Source: Acidobacteriota bacterium
GTDB lineage: Bacteria; Acidobacteriota; Vicinamibacteria; Vicinamibacterales; JAHECP01
Assembly: GCA_024641665.1 (NCBI GenBank)
Contig: JAHECP010000037.1
Span: 1 to 41,884 of the forward strand
DNA length: 41,884 nucleotides
Reading direction: 5' to 3'
The notes beneath the pieces are model-generated. The model made no database searches and was not told the DNA's origin. It saw only the letters and a program-made list of their open reading frames with translations. The number at the start of each line of letters is the position of its first letter. The first letter of the stretch is position 1. Position numbers and translations under genes: made by a program. Below, in pieces: positions 7,287 through 16,766 of this stretch.

Positions 7287-8513
7287 TCACGCCGTTCGCG
7301 GCGCGCGCTCGACGGTCTCCGGCAGGTACCGGGAGATCACCCAGGCGCCCGCCACGTTGAGCAGGCCGAACACGACGAAGGGCAGCTCGAACGACTGCAC
7401 CGCCATCAGGCCGGTCAGGAACGGCCCCAGCGCGACGCCGAGGCCGAACCCGGTCGTGACGATGCTCATCTGCCGCGCCTCGCCGCCGCGCTTCGAGAGG
7501 TCGCCGACGACCGCGAAGGCCGGGGCGGCGATCGCGGCGGCCGCGACGCCCTGCGCCACGCGCAGGGCGACGAGCTGGCCGAGCGTCGCTGAGAATCCCA
7601 GCGCCACGGTCACCGGCGCCGTCGCGATCAGGCCGCCGAGGATGAGCGGCTTGCGGCCGAGATGGTCGGAGAGCCGGCCGAGCGGCACCTGCGAGACGAG
7701 ACGTCCCACCATCAGCGCACTGAACGCGATGCCGAAGCCGAAGGCCGTGATGTGCAGGCGCGCGTTGAACTCGTTCTCCAGCGTCGTGACCATCGAGAAG
7801 GAGGCCGCCATCAGGAAGGTGGCGAGCGCGGCGCCGAGGACGCCCGGACCCAGCAGCGTCGTGTCGATCACGCGGAACGGCCGGCGCGCGCCCGGCGGCG
7901 CGGGCGGCACCCGCACCTCCGGCACCCACCACTGCACCAGGGCCGCGGCGAGCGCCAGCAGGGCGGCGCCCGTCAGGAACGTCGCGTCGAACCCCGCGTG
8001 CACCTGCAGGTAGCCGCCGATGAGCGGTCCGGCGGAGAAGCCCACCAGGCGCGTGGTGGTGTAGAAGCCCATGGCGCCGCCGCGCGTGGACTTCTCGGTG
8101 GCCGACGTCATGATGGCCATCGAGGCCGGGACGGTGAGCGCCACGCCCAGGCCCTGCGCGGCGCGCAGCAGCACGAGGTCCCAGAAGCCATGGGCGTAGG
8201 TGAAGCCGTAGGTGCCCGCGCCCATCAGGACGAGCCCCACGATGATGAGCGGCTTGCGGCGGCCGAGGCGGTCGCTGAGCGCGCCCATGAGCGGCTGCAG
8301 CGCGGAGTTCACGATGCCGTAGAGCCCGACCAGCAGGCCGACGACGACCTCGACGGGCAGGCTGAGCCCGCGCAGGTCGGCGACGAAGAGCGGGATGACG
8401 ACGAAGAGGATGCTGTTCCCCATCGCGTCGCCCAGCCGGGCGGCCGACAGGGCGACCACGACGCGGTTGACGCCGAGCGACCGCCAGTACGCCGTCGTCC
8501 AGAACCGTGTCAT
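7287..8513 (-). CDS. Major facilitator superfamily transporter
   Basis: 408 aa, about 12 predicted membrane segments. Two MFS motif-A loops sit at matching points of the two six-helix halves: GALSDRLGRRKPLI in the first and GRLSDHLGRKPLIL in the second. A long cytoplasmic loop with PEVRVPPAPPGARRPFR separates them. The type resembles drug:H+ antiporters, but the substrate cannot be told. The gene starts 19 bases after the stop of kup on the same strand, so they are probably one transcript. It is convergent with the thioesterase gene. Confidence 0.87.
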   Translation of the reverse strand: MTRFWTTAYWRSLGVNRVVVALSAARLGDAMGNSILFVVIPLFVADLRGLSLPVEVVVGLLVGLYGIVNSALQPLMGALSDRLGRRKPLIIVGLVLMGAGTYGFTYAHGFWDLVLLRAAQGLGVALTVPASMAIMTSATEKSTRGGAMGFYTTTRLVGFSAGPLIGGYLQVHAGFDATFLTGAALLALAAALVQWWVPEVRVPPAPPGARRPFRVIDTTLLGPGVLGAALATFLMAASFSMVTTLENEFNARLHITAFGFGIAFSALMVGRLVSQVPLGRLSDHLGRKPLILGGLIATAPVTVALGFSATLGQLVALRVAQGVAAAAIAAPAFAVVGDLSKRGGEARQMSIVTTGFGLGVALGPFLTGLMAVQSFELPFVVFGLLNVAGAWVISRYLPETVERAPRTA

Positions 8514-8532
8514 CCGCCTGTCTCGGTCATCG

Positions 8533-10425
8533 TCAGAGCTCGATCTTGACCCCCAGCTCGACGACGCGATCGCTCGGGATGCGGAAGAAGTCCACGGCCC
8601 CGTGGGCGTTGCGCAGCATCAGCACGAACAGGTGCTCGCGCCACCGCGCCATGCCCGGCCGCGGCGACGCGACCACGATCTCGCGGCCCAGATAGAAGGT
8701 AGCGTCGGTGACGTCCACCTTGAGCCCTTGCGCCTCGGCGCGCCCCACGATCTCCATTACGTTCGGCGTATCCATGAAGCCGTAGTGGCCGACGAGCCGT
8801 GTGATCCCGCCCTCGAGTGGCTCGATCGTCACGCGCTCGCCACGCGGCACGTGCGGCCGCTCCTCGATGTCGATCGTGAGCAGCACCAGCCGCTCGTGCA
8901 GGGCTCGGTTGAACTTGAGGTGGTGCACGAGTGAGGCGGGCACGCCCTCGGCGCTGGCCGACATGAACACCCCGGTACCCGCGACGCGGGCTGGCTTCGC
9001 CTCGCGCATCTGCTCGAGGAACTTGTCGAGCGGCAGCGTGCTCGCGCGCAGCCGGCTGGCGACGATCTGCCGCCCGCGCTTCCAGGTCGAGAGGAGCGCG
9101 TACACCGCGCCCGCCACGACCAGGGGGAACCAGCCGCCGTGCGTGATCTTCAGCAGGTTGGCGCCGAAGAACGCGAGGTCGATCGTGATGAAGGCCGCCG
9201 AGAGCGCCAGCGCCGCGGCGAGCGGCCACTGCCACAGCTCGCGCGCGACGACGTAGGCGAGGACGGTCGTGATCACCATCGTCGTCGACACGGCGACGCC
9301 GTAGGCCGCCGCCAGGTTGCTCGACGTCCGGAAGCCGAGGACCAGGCCGATCGTGGCGACCATCAGGACCCAGTTCACGAGCGGCACGTAGATCTGGCCG
9401 ATCTCCTCCGTCGAGGTGTGCTGGATCTTCACGCGCGGGCAGTAGCCGAGCTGCACGGCCTGGCGCGTGAGCGAGAAGGTGCCCGAGATGACCGCCTGGG
9501 ACGCGATGACGGTCGCCGCCGTGGCCAGGCCGACGAGCGGGTAGAGCGCCCAGCCCGGCACCAGCCGGTAGAACGGGTTGTCCACGGCCGCGGGGTCGGC
9601 CAGCAGCAGCGCCCCCTGGCCGAAGTAGTTGCAGACGAGCGCCGGCAGGACGAGGCTGAACCAGGTGAGACGGATCGGCCGCGCGCCGAAGTGTCCCATG
9701 TCGGCGTACAGCGCCTCGCCGCCCGTGACGACCAGGAACACGGCGCCCAGCACCTGCGCGCCCGCGAGCGTGTGCCGCTCGAAGAACGCGACGGCGTGCG
9801 ACGGCGCGAGCGCGGCGAGCACCGACGGCTGGCGCGCGACGGCGGCGAGGCCGAGCGCCGCGATCGTGGCGAACCACACCAGGGTGATCGGGCCGAAGAC
9901 GGCGCCGACGGCGGCCGTGCCCGTGCGCTGCACCGCGAAGAGCCCGACGAGAATGCCGATCGTGATCGGGATGACGTAGAGCTGGAAGACCGGCGTGGCC
10001 ACCTGCAGCCCCTCGACGGCGCTCAGCACGGAGATGGCCGGCGTGATCATCCCGTCGCCGTAGAGCAGCGCGGCGCCGAACAGCCCGAGCATCACGAGCA
10101 CCCGGCGGTCCACCTTGCGGCGACGGCCGGATCCGGCGACCAGCGCCATGAGCGCGAGGATGCCCCCCTCGCCGTGGTTGTCGGCGCGCATGACGAACGC
10201 CAGGTACTTCAGCGTGATGACGATCACGAGCGCCCAGAAGATGAGCGACAGCACGCTCAGCACGTTGTCGGGCGAGGGCGGGTAGCCGTGCGGGCCGGCG
10301 AAGCACTCGCGGACGGCGTAGAGCGGGCTCGTGCCGATGTCGCCGTAGACCACGCCCAGCGTCGCCAGCATGAGCGCCGTCGTCCGCGGGGAGGGGGCGG
10401 CGGTGGTCTCGGAAGGTTCGGTCAT
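8533..10425 (-). CDS. kup: Kup-type low-affinity potassium uptake protein
   Basis: ATG at 10425 (MTEPSETT) gives 630 aa, close to the ~620 aa of Escherichia coli Kup. The open frame upstream of it has no protein-like sequence. The Kup signature GVVYGDIGTSPLYA lies at residues 24-37, followed by FWALVIVITLKYL and the conserved NHGEGGI loop. About 12 membrane segments fill residues 15-450 and a hydrophilic C-terminal domain follows, as in the family. Kup imports K+ together with H+. The gene is divergent from a P-type H+-ATPase, so K+ uptake and proton extrusion may be co-controlled. The MFS gene follows after 19 bases. Confidence 0.95.
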   Translation of the reverse strand: MTEPSETTAAPSPRTTALMLATLGVVYGDIGTSPLYAVRECFAGPHGYPPSPDNVLSVLSLIFWALVIVITLKYLAFVMRADNHGEGGILALMALVAGSGRRRKVDRRVLVMLGLFGAALLYGDGMITPAISVLSAVEGLQVATPVFQLYVIPITIGILVGLFAVQRTGTAAVGAVFGPITLVWFATIAALGLAAVARQPSVLAALAPSHAVAFFERHTLAGAQVLGAVFLVVTGGEALYADMGHFGARPIRLTWFSLVLPALVCNYFGQGALLLADPAAVDNPFYRLVPGWALYPLVGLATAATVIASQAVISGTFSLTRQAVQLGYCPRVKIQHTSTEEIGQIYVPLVNWVLMVATIGLVLGFRTSSNLAAAYGVAVSTTMVITTVLAYVVARELWQWPLAAALALSAAFITIDLAFFGANLLKITHGGWFPLVVAGAVYALLSTWKRGRQIVASRLRASTLPLDKFLEQMREAKPARVAGTGVFMSASAEGVPASLVHHLKFNRALHERLVLLTIDIEERPHVPRGERVTIEPLEGGITRLVGHYGFMDTPNVMEIVGRAEAQGLKVDVTDATFYLGREIVVASPRPGMARWREHLFVLMLRNAHGAVDFFRIPSDRVVELGVKIEL

Positions 10426-10516
10426 CGACTCGGCGTGAAGGGGCGCGCGCTCCGGTGATCGCGGATCGTCGAATTGTACCGTAGAACGCCGGCGGCCCGA
10501 AGCGCGGCCGCGCGGG

Positions 10517-10545
10517 TTGTCGGGGCGTGACGCGCGCACTACACT
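10517..10545 (+). promoter_or_regulatory. Candidate promoter for the H+-ATPase gene in the kup/H+-ATPase divergent region
   Basis: TTGTCG and TACACT lie 17 bases apart, 50 bases before the chosen ATG. The match is moderate (4/6 and 4/6). On the opposite strand a TACAAT box (10473-10478) could serve kup, but its -35 region is poor. Confidence 0.35.
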
Positions 10546-10594
10546 GAAGTGAAACCCGTCACGCGCCACGTCCCCCCGGGTGCGAGGAACACGC

Positions 10595-13021
10595 ATGCCA
10601 CCCAACGGTAGCGGGACCACGTCGATGCCCGACACGCTGCCGGAGGGGCTGAGCCGGCAGGAGGTCGAACGCCGCCTCGCCCAGTACGGCTACAACGAGA
10701 TCCCCGAGAAGTCCGTCAGCCCGCTCCTCAAGCTGCTCTCCTATCTCTGGGGGCCCATCCCCTGGATGATCGAAGTCGCCGCGCTGCTCTCGGCGCTCGT
10801 GCGGCACTGGGAAGACTTCGTGATCATCACGGTCCTCCTCGTCATGAACGCCGCCGTGGGCTTCTGGGAGGAGTACCAGGCCGGCAACGCCATCGCCGCG
10901 CTCAAGAGCCGGCTGGCCCTGCACGCGCGGGTGAAGCGGGACGGGGCGTGGACGACCGTGCCCGCCCGCGAGCTGGTGCCCGGCGACCGTGTTCGCCTGC
11001 GGCTCGGCGACATCGTGCCGGCCGACGCGCACCTCGTCGAGGGCGATCCGGTCGAGGTGGACCAGTCGGCGCTGACCGGCGAGTCGCTGCCCGTCAGCCG
11101 CGCCGCCGGCGAGTCGGTCTACTCGGGCTCCATCATCCGCCAGGGCGAGGCCGAGGCGACCGTTGAGGCCACCGGGCCGCGCACCTACTTCGGCAGGACG
11201 GCGCAGCTCGTCGAGAGCGCCCACACGGTCAGCCACTTCCAGAAGGCCGTCCTGAAGATCGGCGACTACCTCATCGTCATCGCGGTCACCCTGGTGCTGC
11301 TCATCCTGGCCGTCGCGCTGTTTCGCGGCGATCCGATGATCGACACGCTGCAGTTCGCGCTCGTGCTGACGGTGGCGGCAATCCCGGTCGCCATGCCCAC
11401 GGTCCTCTCGGTCACCATGGCCGTCGGCGCCCGCCTGCTGGCCGCGAAGCAGGCCATCGTCAGCCGCCTGGCCGCGATCGAGGAGCTCTCCGGCATGGAC
11501 GTGCTGTGCAGCGACAAGACCGGCACGCTCACGCAGAACCGGCTCACGCTGGGCGAGCCGTTCGCCGTGAGCGGCGTGGAGAAGGGCGACGTCGTGCTCG
11601 CCGCGGCGCTCGCCTCGCGCGCGGAGAACCAGGACCCGATCGACCTCGCGGTGCTCAGCGGCCTCGGCGATCCCGCCCGGCGCGACGCCCACCGCGCAAC
11701 GCACTTCCAGCCCTTCGACCCGGTGCACAAGCGCACCGAGGCGACGGTCACCGCGCCAGACGGCCGCTCGTTCAAGACGACCAAAGGCGCGCCGCAGGTC
11801 GTGCTCGCGCTGGCGGTCAACGCGGCCGAGGTCCAGGCCGGGGTGGACGAGGCGGTCCAGCGCTTCGCGTCGAAGGGGTTCCGCTCGCTCGGCGTGGCGC
11901 GCACCGACCAGGGCGGTGCGTGGCAGTTCCTCGGCGTGCTGCCGCTCTACGACCCGCCGCGCGAGGACTCGAAGCCGACGATCGAGGCCGCCCGGACGAT
12001 GGGCGTGAAGGTGAAGATGGTCACCGGCGACCAGATGGCGATCGCGAAGGAGACGGCCCGCCAGCTCGGCCTCGGCACGAACATCCTCGACGCCAGCGGG
12101 TTCGACAAGACGGGCGCGCACGAGGTCTCGCGGCTCGCCGAGGCGATTGAGCGCGCCGACGGGTTCGCGCAGGTCTTCCCGGAGCACAAGTTCCACATCG
12201 TGGACGTGCTGCAAGGGGCCGATCACATCGTGGGCATGACGGGCGACGGCGTGAACGACGCGCCTGCCCTGAAGAAGGCCGACGCCGGCATCGCCGTGAC
12301 CGGCGCGACCGATGCCGCGCGGGCGGCCGCGGACATCGTCCTCACGAGTCCGGGCCTGTCGGTCATCATCGACGCCATCAGGGAGAGTCGGAAGATCTTC
12401 CAGCGCATGACGAGCTACGCGATCTACCGCATCGCCGAGACGATCCGCGTCCTGCTCTTCATGACGCTCTCGATCCTGGTCTTCAACTTCTATCCGGTGA
12501 CCGCGGTCATGATCGTGCTGCTGGCGCTCCTCAACGACGGCGCCATCCTGACCATCGCCTACGATCGCGTGCGGATCGCCGAGCGGCCCGAGGCGTGGAA
12601 CATGCGCGTCGTGCTGGGCGTGGCCACGGTGCTCGGCGTCCTGGGGGTGTTCGCCTCGTTCGGCCTGTTCTACCTGGGCGAGCGGGTGTTTCACCTGGAC
12701 CGCGCGACAATCCAGACGCTCATGTACTTGAAGCTGTCGGTGGCCGGGCAGCTCACCATCTTCCTGGCGCGGACGCGCGGGCCGTTCTGGTCCATGCGTC
12801 CGGCGCGGATCCTGACGACGGCCGTGTTCGTGAACCAGGGCATCGCCACGCTCATCGCCGTCTACGGGGTGTTCATGGCGCCGATCGGCTGGGGATGGGC
12901 CGCGGTCGTCTGGGGATACGCGCTGGCCTGGTTCCTCGTCAACGACCGGGTGAAGCTGGTGGCGTACCGGATCATGGACGTCGGGCAGGTCGGGCTGCTG
13001 GCCCGGCCGGCACGGGCGTGA
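10595..13021 (+). CDS. Plasma-membrane-type proton-exporting P-type ATPase (P3A)
   Basis: ATG at 10595 follows GAGGA by 6 bases; the product is 808 aa. All P-type landmarks are intact: the actuator TGES loop at ~161, the phosphorylated Asp307 in CSDKTGTLTQNRL, KGAP in the nucleotide-binding domain, and TGDGVNDAPALKKADAG from ~549. Short N-terminal cytosolic segment, PIPWMIEVAALLS in the first helix, VGFWEEYQAGNA, and the IPVAMPTVLS membrane motif place it in the P3A H+-ATPase group of plants, fungi, archaea and some bacteria rather than with Ca2+ or heavy-metal pumps. It would export protons using ATP and build membrane potential for Kup and other symporters. It is divergent from kup with a 169-base gap. 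Confidence 0.92.
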   Translation: MPPNGSGTTSMPDTLPEGLSRQEVERRLAQYGYNEIPEKSVSPLLKLLSYLWGPIPWMIEVAALLSALVRHWEDFVIITVLLVMNAAVGFWEEYQAGNAIAALKSRLALHARVKRDGAWTTVPARELVPGDRVRLRLGDIVPADAHLVEGDPVEVDQSALTGESLPVSRAAGESVYSGSIIRQGEAEATVEATGPRTYFGRTAQLVESAHTVSHFQKAVLKIGDYLIVIAVTLVLLILAVALFRGDPMIDTLQFALVLTVAAIPVAMPTVLSVTMAVGARLLAAKQAIVSRLAAIEELSGMDVLCSDKTGTLTQNRLTLGEPFAVSGVEKGDVVLAAALASRAENQDPIDLAVLSGLGDPARRDAHRATHFQPFDPVHKRTEATVTAPDGRSFKTTKGAPQVVLALAVNAAEVQAGVDEAVQRFASKGFRSLGVARTDQGGAWQFLGVLPLYDPPREDSKPTIEAARTMGVKVKMVTGDQMAIAKETARQLGLGTNILDASGFDKTGAHEVSRLAEAIERADGFAQVFPEHKFHIVDVLQGADHIVGMTGDGVNDAPALKKADAGIAVTGATDAARAAADIVLTSPGLSVIIDAIRESRKIFQRMTSYAIYRIAETIRVLLFMTLSILVFNFYPVTAVMIVLLALLNDGAILTIAYDRVRIAERPEAWNMRVVLGVATVLGVLGVFASFGLFYLGERVFHLDRATIQTLMYLKLSVAGQLTIFLARTRGPFWSMRPARILTTAVFVNQGIATLIAVYGVFMAPIGWGWAAVVWGYALAWFLVNDRVKLVAYRIMDVGQVGLLARPARA

Positions 13022-13044
13022 CAGGGCTCAGGGCGGGCGGCTCA

Positions 13045-13072
13045 CCCTTCGACTCGCTGCGCTCGCTCAGGG
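13045..13072. repeat. Widespread CCCTTCGACTCGCTGCG-type intergenic repeat
   Basis: A 28-base motif starting CCCTTCGACTCGCTGCG and ending GCTCAGGG, between convergent H+-ATPase and ackA genes. It is flanked by repeats of GGGCTCAGGGC. The same motif recurs in intergenic regions of many unrelated high-GC bacteria (recalled from general knowledge, not searched). The short CCCT/AGGG ends could pair, but there is no U-run. Confidence 0.5.
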
Positions 13073-13076
13073 CGGC

Positions 13077-14315
13077 TCACGGCTCAGGGGCTGTCACGCC
13101 GCCGCGCTGCAGAAGCGTCCAGCACTCACGCGCGATGGCCCAGTCCTCCTCGGCACGGACGACGAGGACGCGGACCGCCGAGCCCTCGGCCGACAGGTCC
13201 TGATCGCCGGAAGGCCGCGCGTTCTTCCCGTCGTCCAGCTTCAGTCCGAGATGCTCGAAGCCGGCGCACGCGCCGGCGCGGACCTCGGGCGCGTGCTCCC
13301 CGATGCCGGCGGTGAACACGAGCGCGTCCAGCCCGCCAAGTGTCGCGACCATGGCGCCGATCGCCAGGCGCAGGCGGTGGACGAACATGTCGAAGGCCAG
13401 CGCGGCCCGCTCGTGGCCGCGGGCCCGGGCCGCCAGCACCTCCCGCATGTCGCCCGACACGCCCGAGATCCCCAGCAGCCCCGACCGGCGGTTGAGCAGA
13501 TCGTCGAGCTGTCCGGGGCCCGGCGCGTCATCACCGCGCAACAGGTGGATCAGCACGCCCGGGTCCACGCTGCCCGAGCGCGTGCCCATCATGAGGCCCT
13601 CGAGCGGCGTGAATCCCATCGTGGTCTCGACGCTCGCGCCGTCGCGGATGGCCGCCAGGGAACAGCCGTTCCCCAGGTGACAGGTGACGAGACGCAGGCT
13701 CTCGATCGGCCGGTCGAGCAGTTGCGCCGCACGCTTCGCGCAGTAGCCGTGGTTGATGCCGTGGAAGCCGTAGCGCCGGATCCCGCGGTCGAGCCACGCG
13801 TACGGCCCGGGATACGCCGCGGCCGCGAGCGGCATCCGGCTGTGGAACGCCGTGTCGAAGACCGCGACCTGCGGGACCTGGCCCAGGAGCTGCTCGACGA
13901 GCTCGATCCCCTCGAGCTCGGCGCGGTTGTGGAGCGGCGCGAACGCGGCCAGCCGGCCGATGGCGGCCTTGACCTCGGGTGTGACGCGCGTCGCCTCGGT
14001 GTAGTCGCGGCCCCCGTGCACCACCCGGTGCCCGACGACGTCGATCTCGTCCGGGCCGGTGACGACGCGCGTCCGGCCCGTCCACAGCGTCTCGAGCAGG
14101 TGGCCGATCGCACCGCGGCGCGAGTCGATCTCGGGCCGCTCTTCCCGCGTCTCGCCGCCGGCGCCGCGCACGCGCCGGGCCGCCGCGCCGCCGCGGCCCC
14201 ACTCGAGGCTCGCCTCCCAGACGGGCACCGGCGGGTGCGCCGGCAGCGTGTCGCCGAGCCGGTACACGCAGCTCTTCTGGCTGCTGGACCCGGTGTTGAG
14301 CACGAGCACGTTCAT
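13077..14315 (-). CDS. ackA: Acetate kinase
   Basis: ATG at 14315 overlaps the xfp stop by 4 bases (ATGA). The product is 412 aa, the usual length. Family motifs: [14 protein letters not shown] at the N-terminus (phosphate-binding), [41 protein letters not shown], and [14 protein letters not shown]. It interconverts acetyl phosphate + ADP and acetate + ATP in the cytoplasm. Coupling to phosphoketolase means it harvests ATP from the acetyl phosphate that enzyme makes. The 60-aa stretch after the first strand (residues ~20-80) is Arg/Gly-rich and less conserved than in model enzymes. Confidence 0.95.
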   Translation of the reverse strand: MNVLVLNTGSSSQKSCVYRLGDTLPAHPPVPVWEASLEWGRGGAAARRVRGAGGETREERPEIDSRRGAIGHLLETLWTGRTRVVTGPDEIDVVGHRVVHGGRDYTEATRVTPEVKAAIGRLAAFAPLHNRAELEGIELVEQLLGQVPQVAVFDTAFHSRMPLAAAAYPGPYAWLDRGIRRYGFHGINHGYCAKRAAQLLDRPIESLRLVTCHLGNGCSLAAIRDGASVETTMGFTPLEGLMMGTRSGSVDPGVLIHLLRGDDAPGPGQLDDLLNRRSGLLGISGVSGDMREVLAARARGHERAALAFDMFVHRLRLAIGAMVATLGGLDALVFTAGIGEHAPEVRAGACAGFEHLGLKLDDGKNARPSGDQDLSAEGSAVRVLVVRAEEDWAIARECWTLLQRGGVTAPEP

Positions 14316-16630
14316 GGCAGGTCCGGCGTCTCCGCCGACGCGCCGCCCGGCTCCGCCGACGGCCACGTCCAGTCCCGCACCTCCGGCAGGTCGTCGCCGT
14401 AGCGCACGATGTACTCCTTGTGCGCGATGAGCCGGTCGCGCAGCCGCTGCTTGAAGTGCGCGCCGACGCGCGCCAGCCGCGGCACGCGATCGACGACGTC
14501 GCCCGCCAGATGGAAGCGATCGATCTCGTTGAGCACGGCCATGTCGAAATGGGTCGTCGTGGTGCCTTCCTCCTTGTAGCCGCGGACGTGCAGGTTCCGG
14601 TGGTTCGTCCGGCGGTAGGTGAGGCGGTGAATCAGCCAGGGGTAGCCGTGGTACGCGAAGACAATCGGCTTGTCCGTCGTGAAGAGCGAGTCGAACTCGC
14701 GGTCGGACAGGCCGTGCGGGTGCTCGGTGGCCGGCTGGAGCGTCATCAGGTCGACCACGTTCACGACGCGGATCCGGATGTCGGCGAAGTGCCGGCGCAG
14801 CAGGTCCACGGCGGCCAGCGTCTCGAGCGTCGGTACGTCACCGGCGCAGGCCATCACCACGTCCGGCTCGGCGCCCTGGTCGGAGCTGGCCCACTCCCAC
14901 ATGCCGATGCCCGCCGTGCAGTGGCGGACGGCCGACTCCATGTCGAGCCACTGCAGGGACGGCTGCTTGCCGGCCACGATGACGTTCACGTAGTGGCGGC
15001 AGCGCAGGCAGTGGTCGGTGACCGAGAGCAGCGTGTTCGCGTCCGGCGGCAGGTACACCCGCACGATGTCGGCCTTCTTGTTCAGCACGTGGTCGATGAA
15101 GCCCGGGTCCTGGTGGCTGAAGCCGTTGTGGTCCTGCCGCCACACGTGCGAGGTCAGCAGGTAGTTCAGCGAGGCGATGGGCCGCCGCCACGGGATGTGC
15201 CGCGTCACCTTCAGCCACTTCGCGTGCTGGTTGAACATCGAGTCCACGATGTGGATGAACGCCTCGTAGCAGGAGAAGAAGCCGTGGCGGCCGGTCAGCA
15301 GGTAGCCTTCCAGCCAGCCCTGGCACAGGTGCTCGCTCAGCACCTCCATCACGCGGCCGTCCGGCGCCAGGTGCTCGTCGACGGGCAGGATCTGTTCCAT
15401 GAAGACCTTGTCGGTCGCTTCGAACAGGGCGGTGAGTCGGTTCGAGGCCGTCTCGTCCGGTCCGACGACGCGGAAACTCGTCCGGTTGCGCTTCGTCACG
15501 TCGCGAAGAAACGCGCCCATCCGGCGGTCGCCCGTCGGCGCGAGCGCCGCCAGCTCGGGCCGCAGGCGCCCCTGCTCGTCGAACAGCTCCTGCGGCCGGT
15601 AGCTCGCCATCCAGTCGGCGAGCTGGCGCAGGTGCTCGGGGTTGGTCTTCACCTCGGCCAGCGGGACCTGGTGCGCGCGCCACGTGCCCTCGACGGGCTT
15701 GCCGTCGACCACCTTCGGCCCGGTCCAGCCCTTCGGCGTCCGCAGCACGATCATCGGCCACGCCGGGATTGGAACGGTCGGGCCGTCACGGCGCGCGGCC
15801 TGCTGAATCGCCCGGATCTCGGCCAGCACCGCGTCGAGCGTCGCGGCCATCTTCTGGTGCATGGGCGCGGGATCGTCGCCCGCGACGAAATAGGGCCGGT
15901 ACCCGCAGCCCTCGAGGAGCCGCACGAGATCCGCCTCGGGCATCCGGCCGAGGATCGTCGGGTTGGCGATCTTGTAGCCGTTCAGGTGCAGGACCGGGAG
16001 TACGGCGCCGTCGCGGGACGGGTTCAGGAACTTGTTCGCGTGCCAGCTCGTCGCGAGCGGTCCGGTTTCGGCCTCGCCGTCCCCGACGACGCAGCAGACG
16101 AGGAGGTCCGGATTGTCGAACGCCGCGCCGTACGCGTGCGCGAGCGAGTAGCCGAGCTCGCCGCCTTCGTGGATCGAGCCTGGCGTCTCCGGCGCCGCGT
16201 GGCTGGGAATCCCACCGGGAAAGGAGAACTGCTTGAACAGCCGTTGCATGCCGGTCTCGTCCTGCGAGACGTTCGGGTAGCGCTCGCTGTAGCTGCCCTC
16301 GAGATAGGTGTTGGCGACGAGCGGCGGGCCGCCGTGCCCTGGCCCGGCGACGAAGATCGCGTCGAGGTCGTGCCGCCGGATCAGCCGGTTCAGGTGCACG
16401 TAGATGAAGTTGAGGCCCGGCGTCGTGCCCCAGTGGCCGAGCAGTCGCGGCTTGACGTGCTCGGGCGCGAGCGGCTCGCGCACCAGGGGATTGTCGTACA
16501 GGTAGATCTGGCCGACCGACAGATAGTTGGCGGCGCGCCAGTACGCGTCGATCGCCCGCACCTCGTCCGGCGCGAGCGGCTGGAGTGTCGGTCCGTGGGA
16601 ATTCGCGGGAGCGGCGGTCGTCGTGCTCAT
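14312..16630 (-). CDS. xfp: Xylulose-5-phosphate/fructose-6-phosphate phosphoketolase
   Basis: ATG at 16630 ([10 protein letters not shown]) has AAAGG about 8 bases upstream; the product is 772 aa, near the ~790 aa norm. The thiamine-diphosphate site is visible as [19 protein letters not shown]. Other family blocks are [67 protein letters not shown] and the C-terminal [18 protein letters not shown]. The enzyme splits xylulose 5-phosphate or fructose 6-phosphate with phosphate to acetyl phosphate plus glyceraldehyde 3-phosphate or erythrose 4-phosphate. ackA follows with a 4-base overlap, so the two form a tight operon. No clear promoter was recognised in the 136 bases upstream. Confidence 0.96.
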   Translation of the reverse strand: MSTTTAAPANSHGPTLQPLAPDEVRAIDAYWRAANYLSVGQIYLYDNPLVREPLAPEHVKPRLLGHWGTTPGLNFIYVHLNRLIRRHDLDAIFVAGPGHGGPPLVANTYLEGSYSERYPNVSQDETGMQRLFKQFSFPGGIPSHAAPETPGSIHEGGELGYSLAHAYGAAFDNPDLLVCCVVGDGEAETGPLATSWHANKFLNPSRDGAVLPVLHLNGYKIANPTILGRMPEADLVRLLEGCGYRPYFVAGDDPAPMHQKMAATLDAVLAEIRAIQQAARRDGPTVPIPAWPMIVLRTPKGWTGPKVVDGKPVEGTWRAHQVPLAEVKTNPEHLRQLADWMASYRPQELFDEQGRLRPELAALAPTGDRRMGAFLRDVTKRNRTSFRVVGPDETASNRLTALFEATDKVFMEQILPVDEHLAPDGRVMEVLSEHLCQGWLEGYLLTGRHGFFSCYEAFIHIVDSMFNQHAKWLKVTRHIPWRRPIASLNYLLTSHVWRQDHNGFSHQDPGFIDHVLNKKADIVRVYLPPDANTLLSVTDHCLRCRHYVNVIVAGKQPSLQWLDMESAVRHCTAGIGMWEWASSDQGAEPDVVMACAGDVPTLETLAAVDLLRRHFADIRIRVVNVVDLMTLQPATEHPHGLSDREFDSLFTTDKPIVFAYHGYPWLIHRLTYRRTNHRNLHVRGYKEEGTTTTHFDMAVLNEIDRFHLAGDVVDRVPRLARVGAHFKQRLRDRLIAHKEYIVRYGDDLPEVRDWTWPSAEPGGASAETPDLP

Positions 16631-16766
16631 GCCTGCGCCTTTCACGTAGAGGAATGCGGGAGGCGATCGGGCGAAGTGGCCGAGCACTTCAGGTCCCGAC
16701 CGCGCGGTGCTGAGCTCGTTGGATCCAGCCTACCTTCCGGCGTCCGCCCTGTCCACCCGGCAGGGC

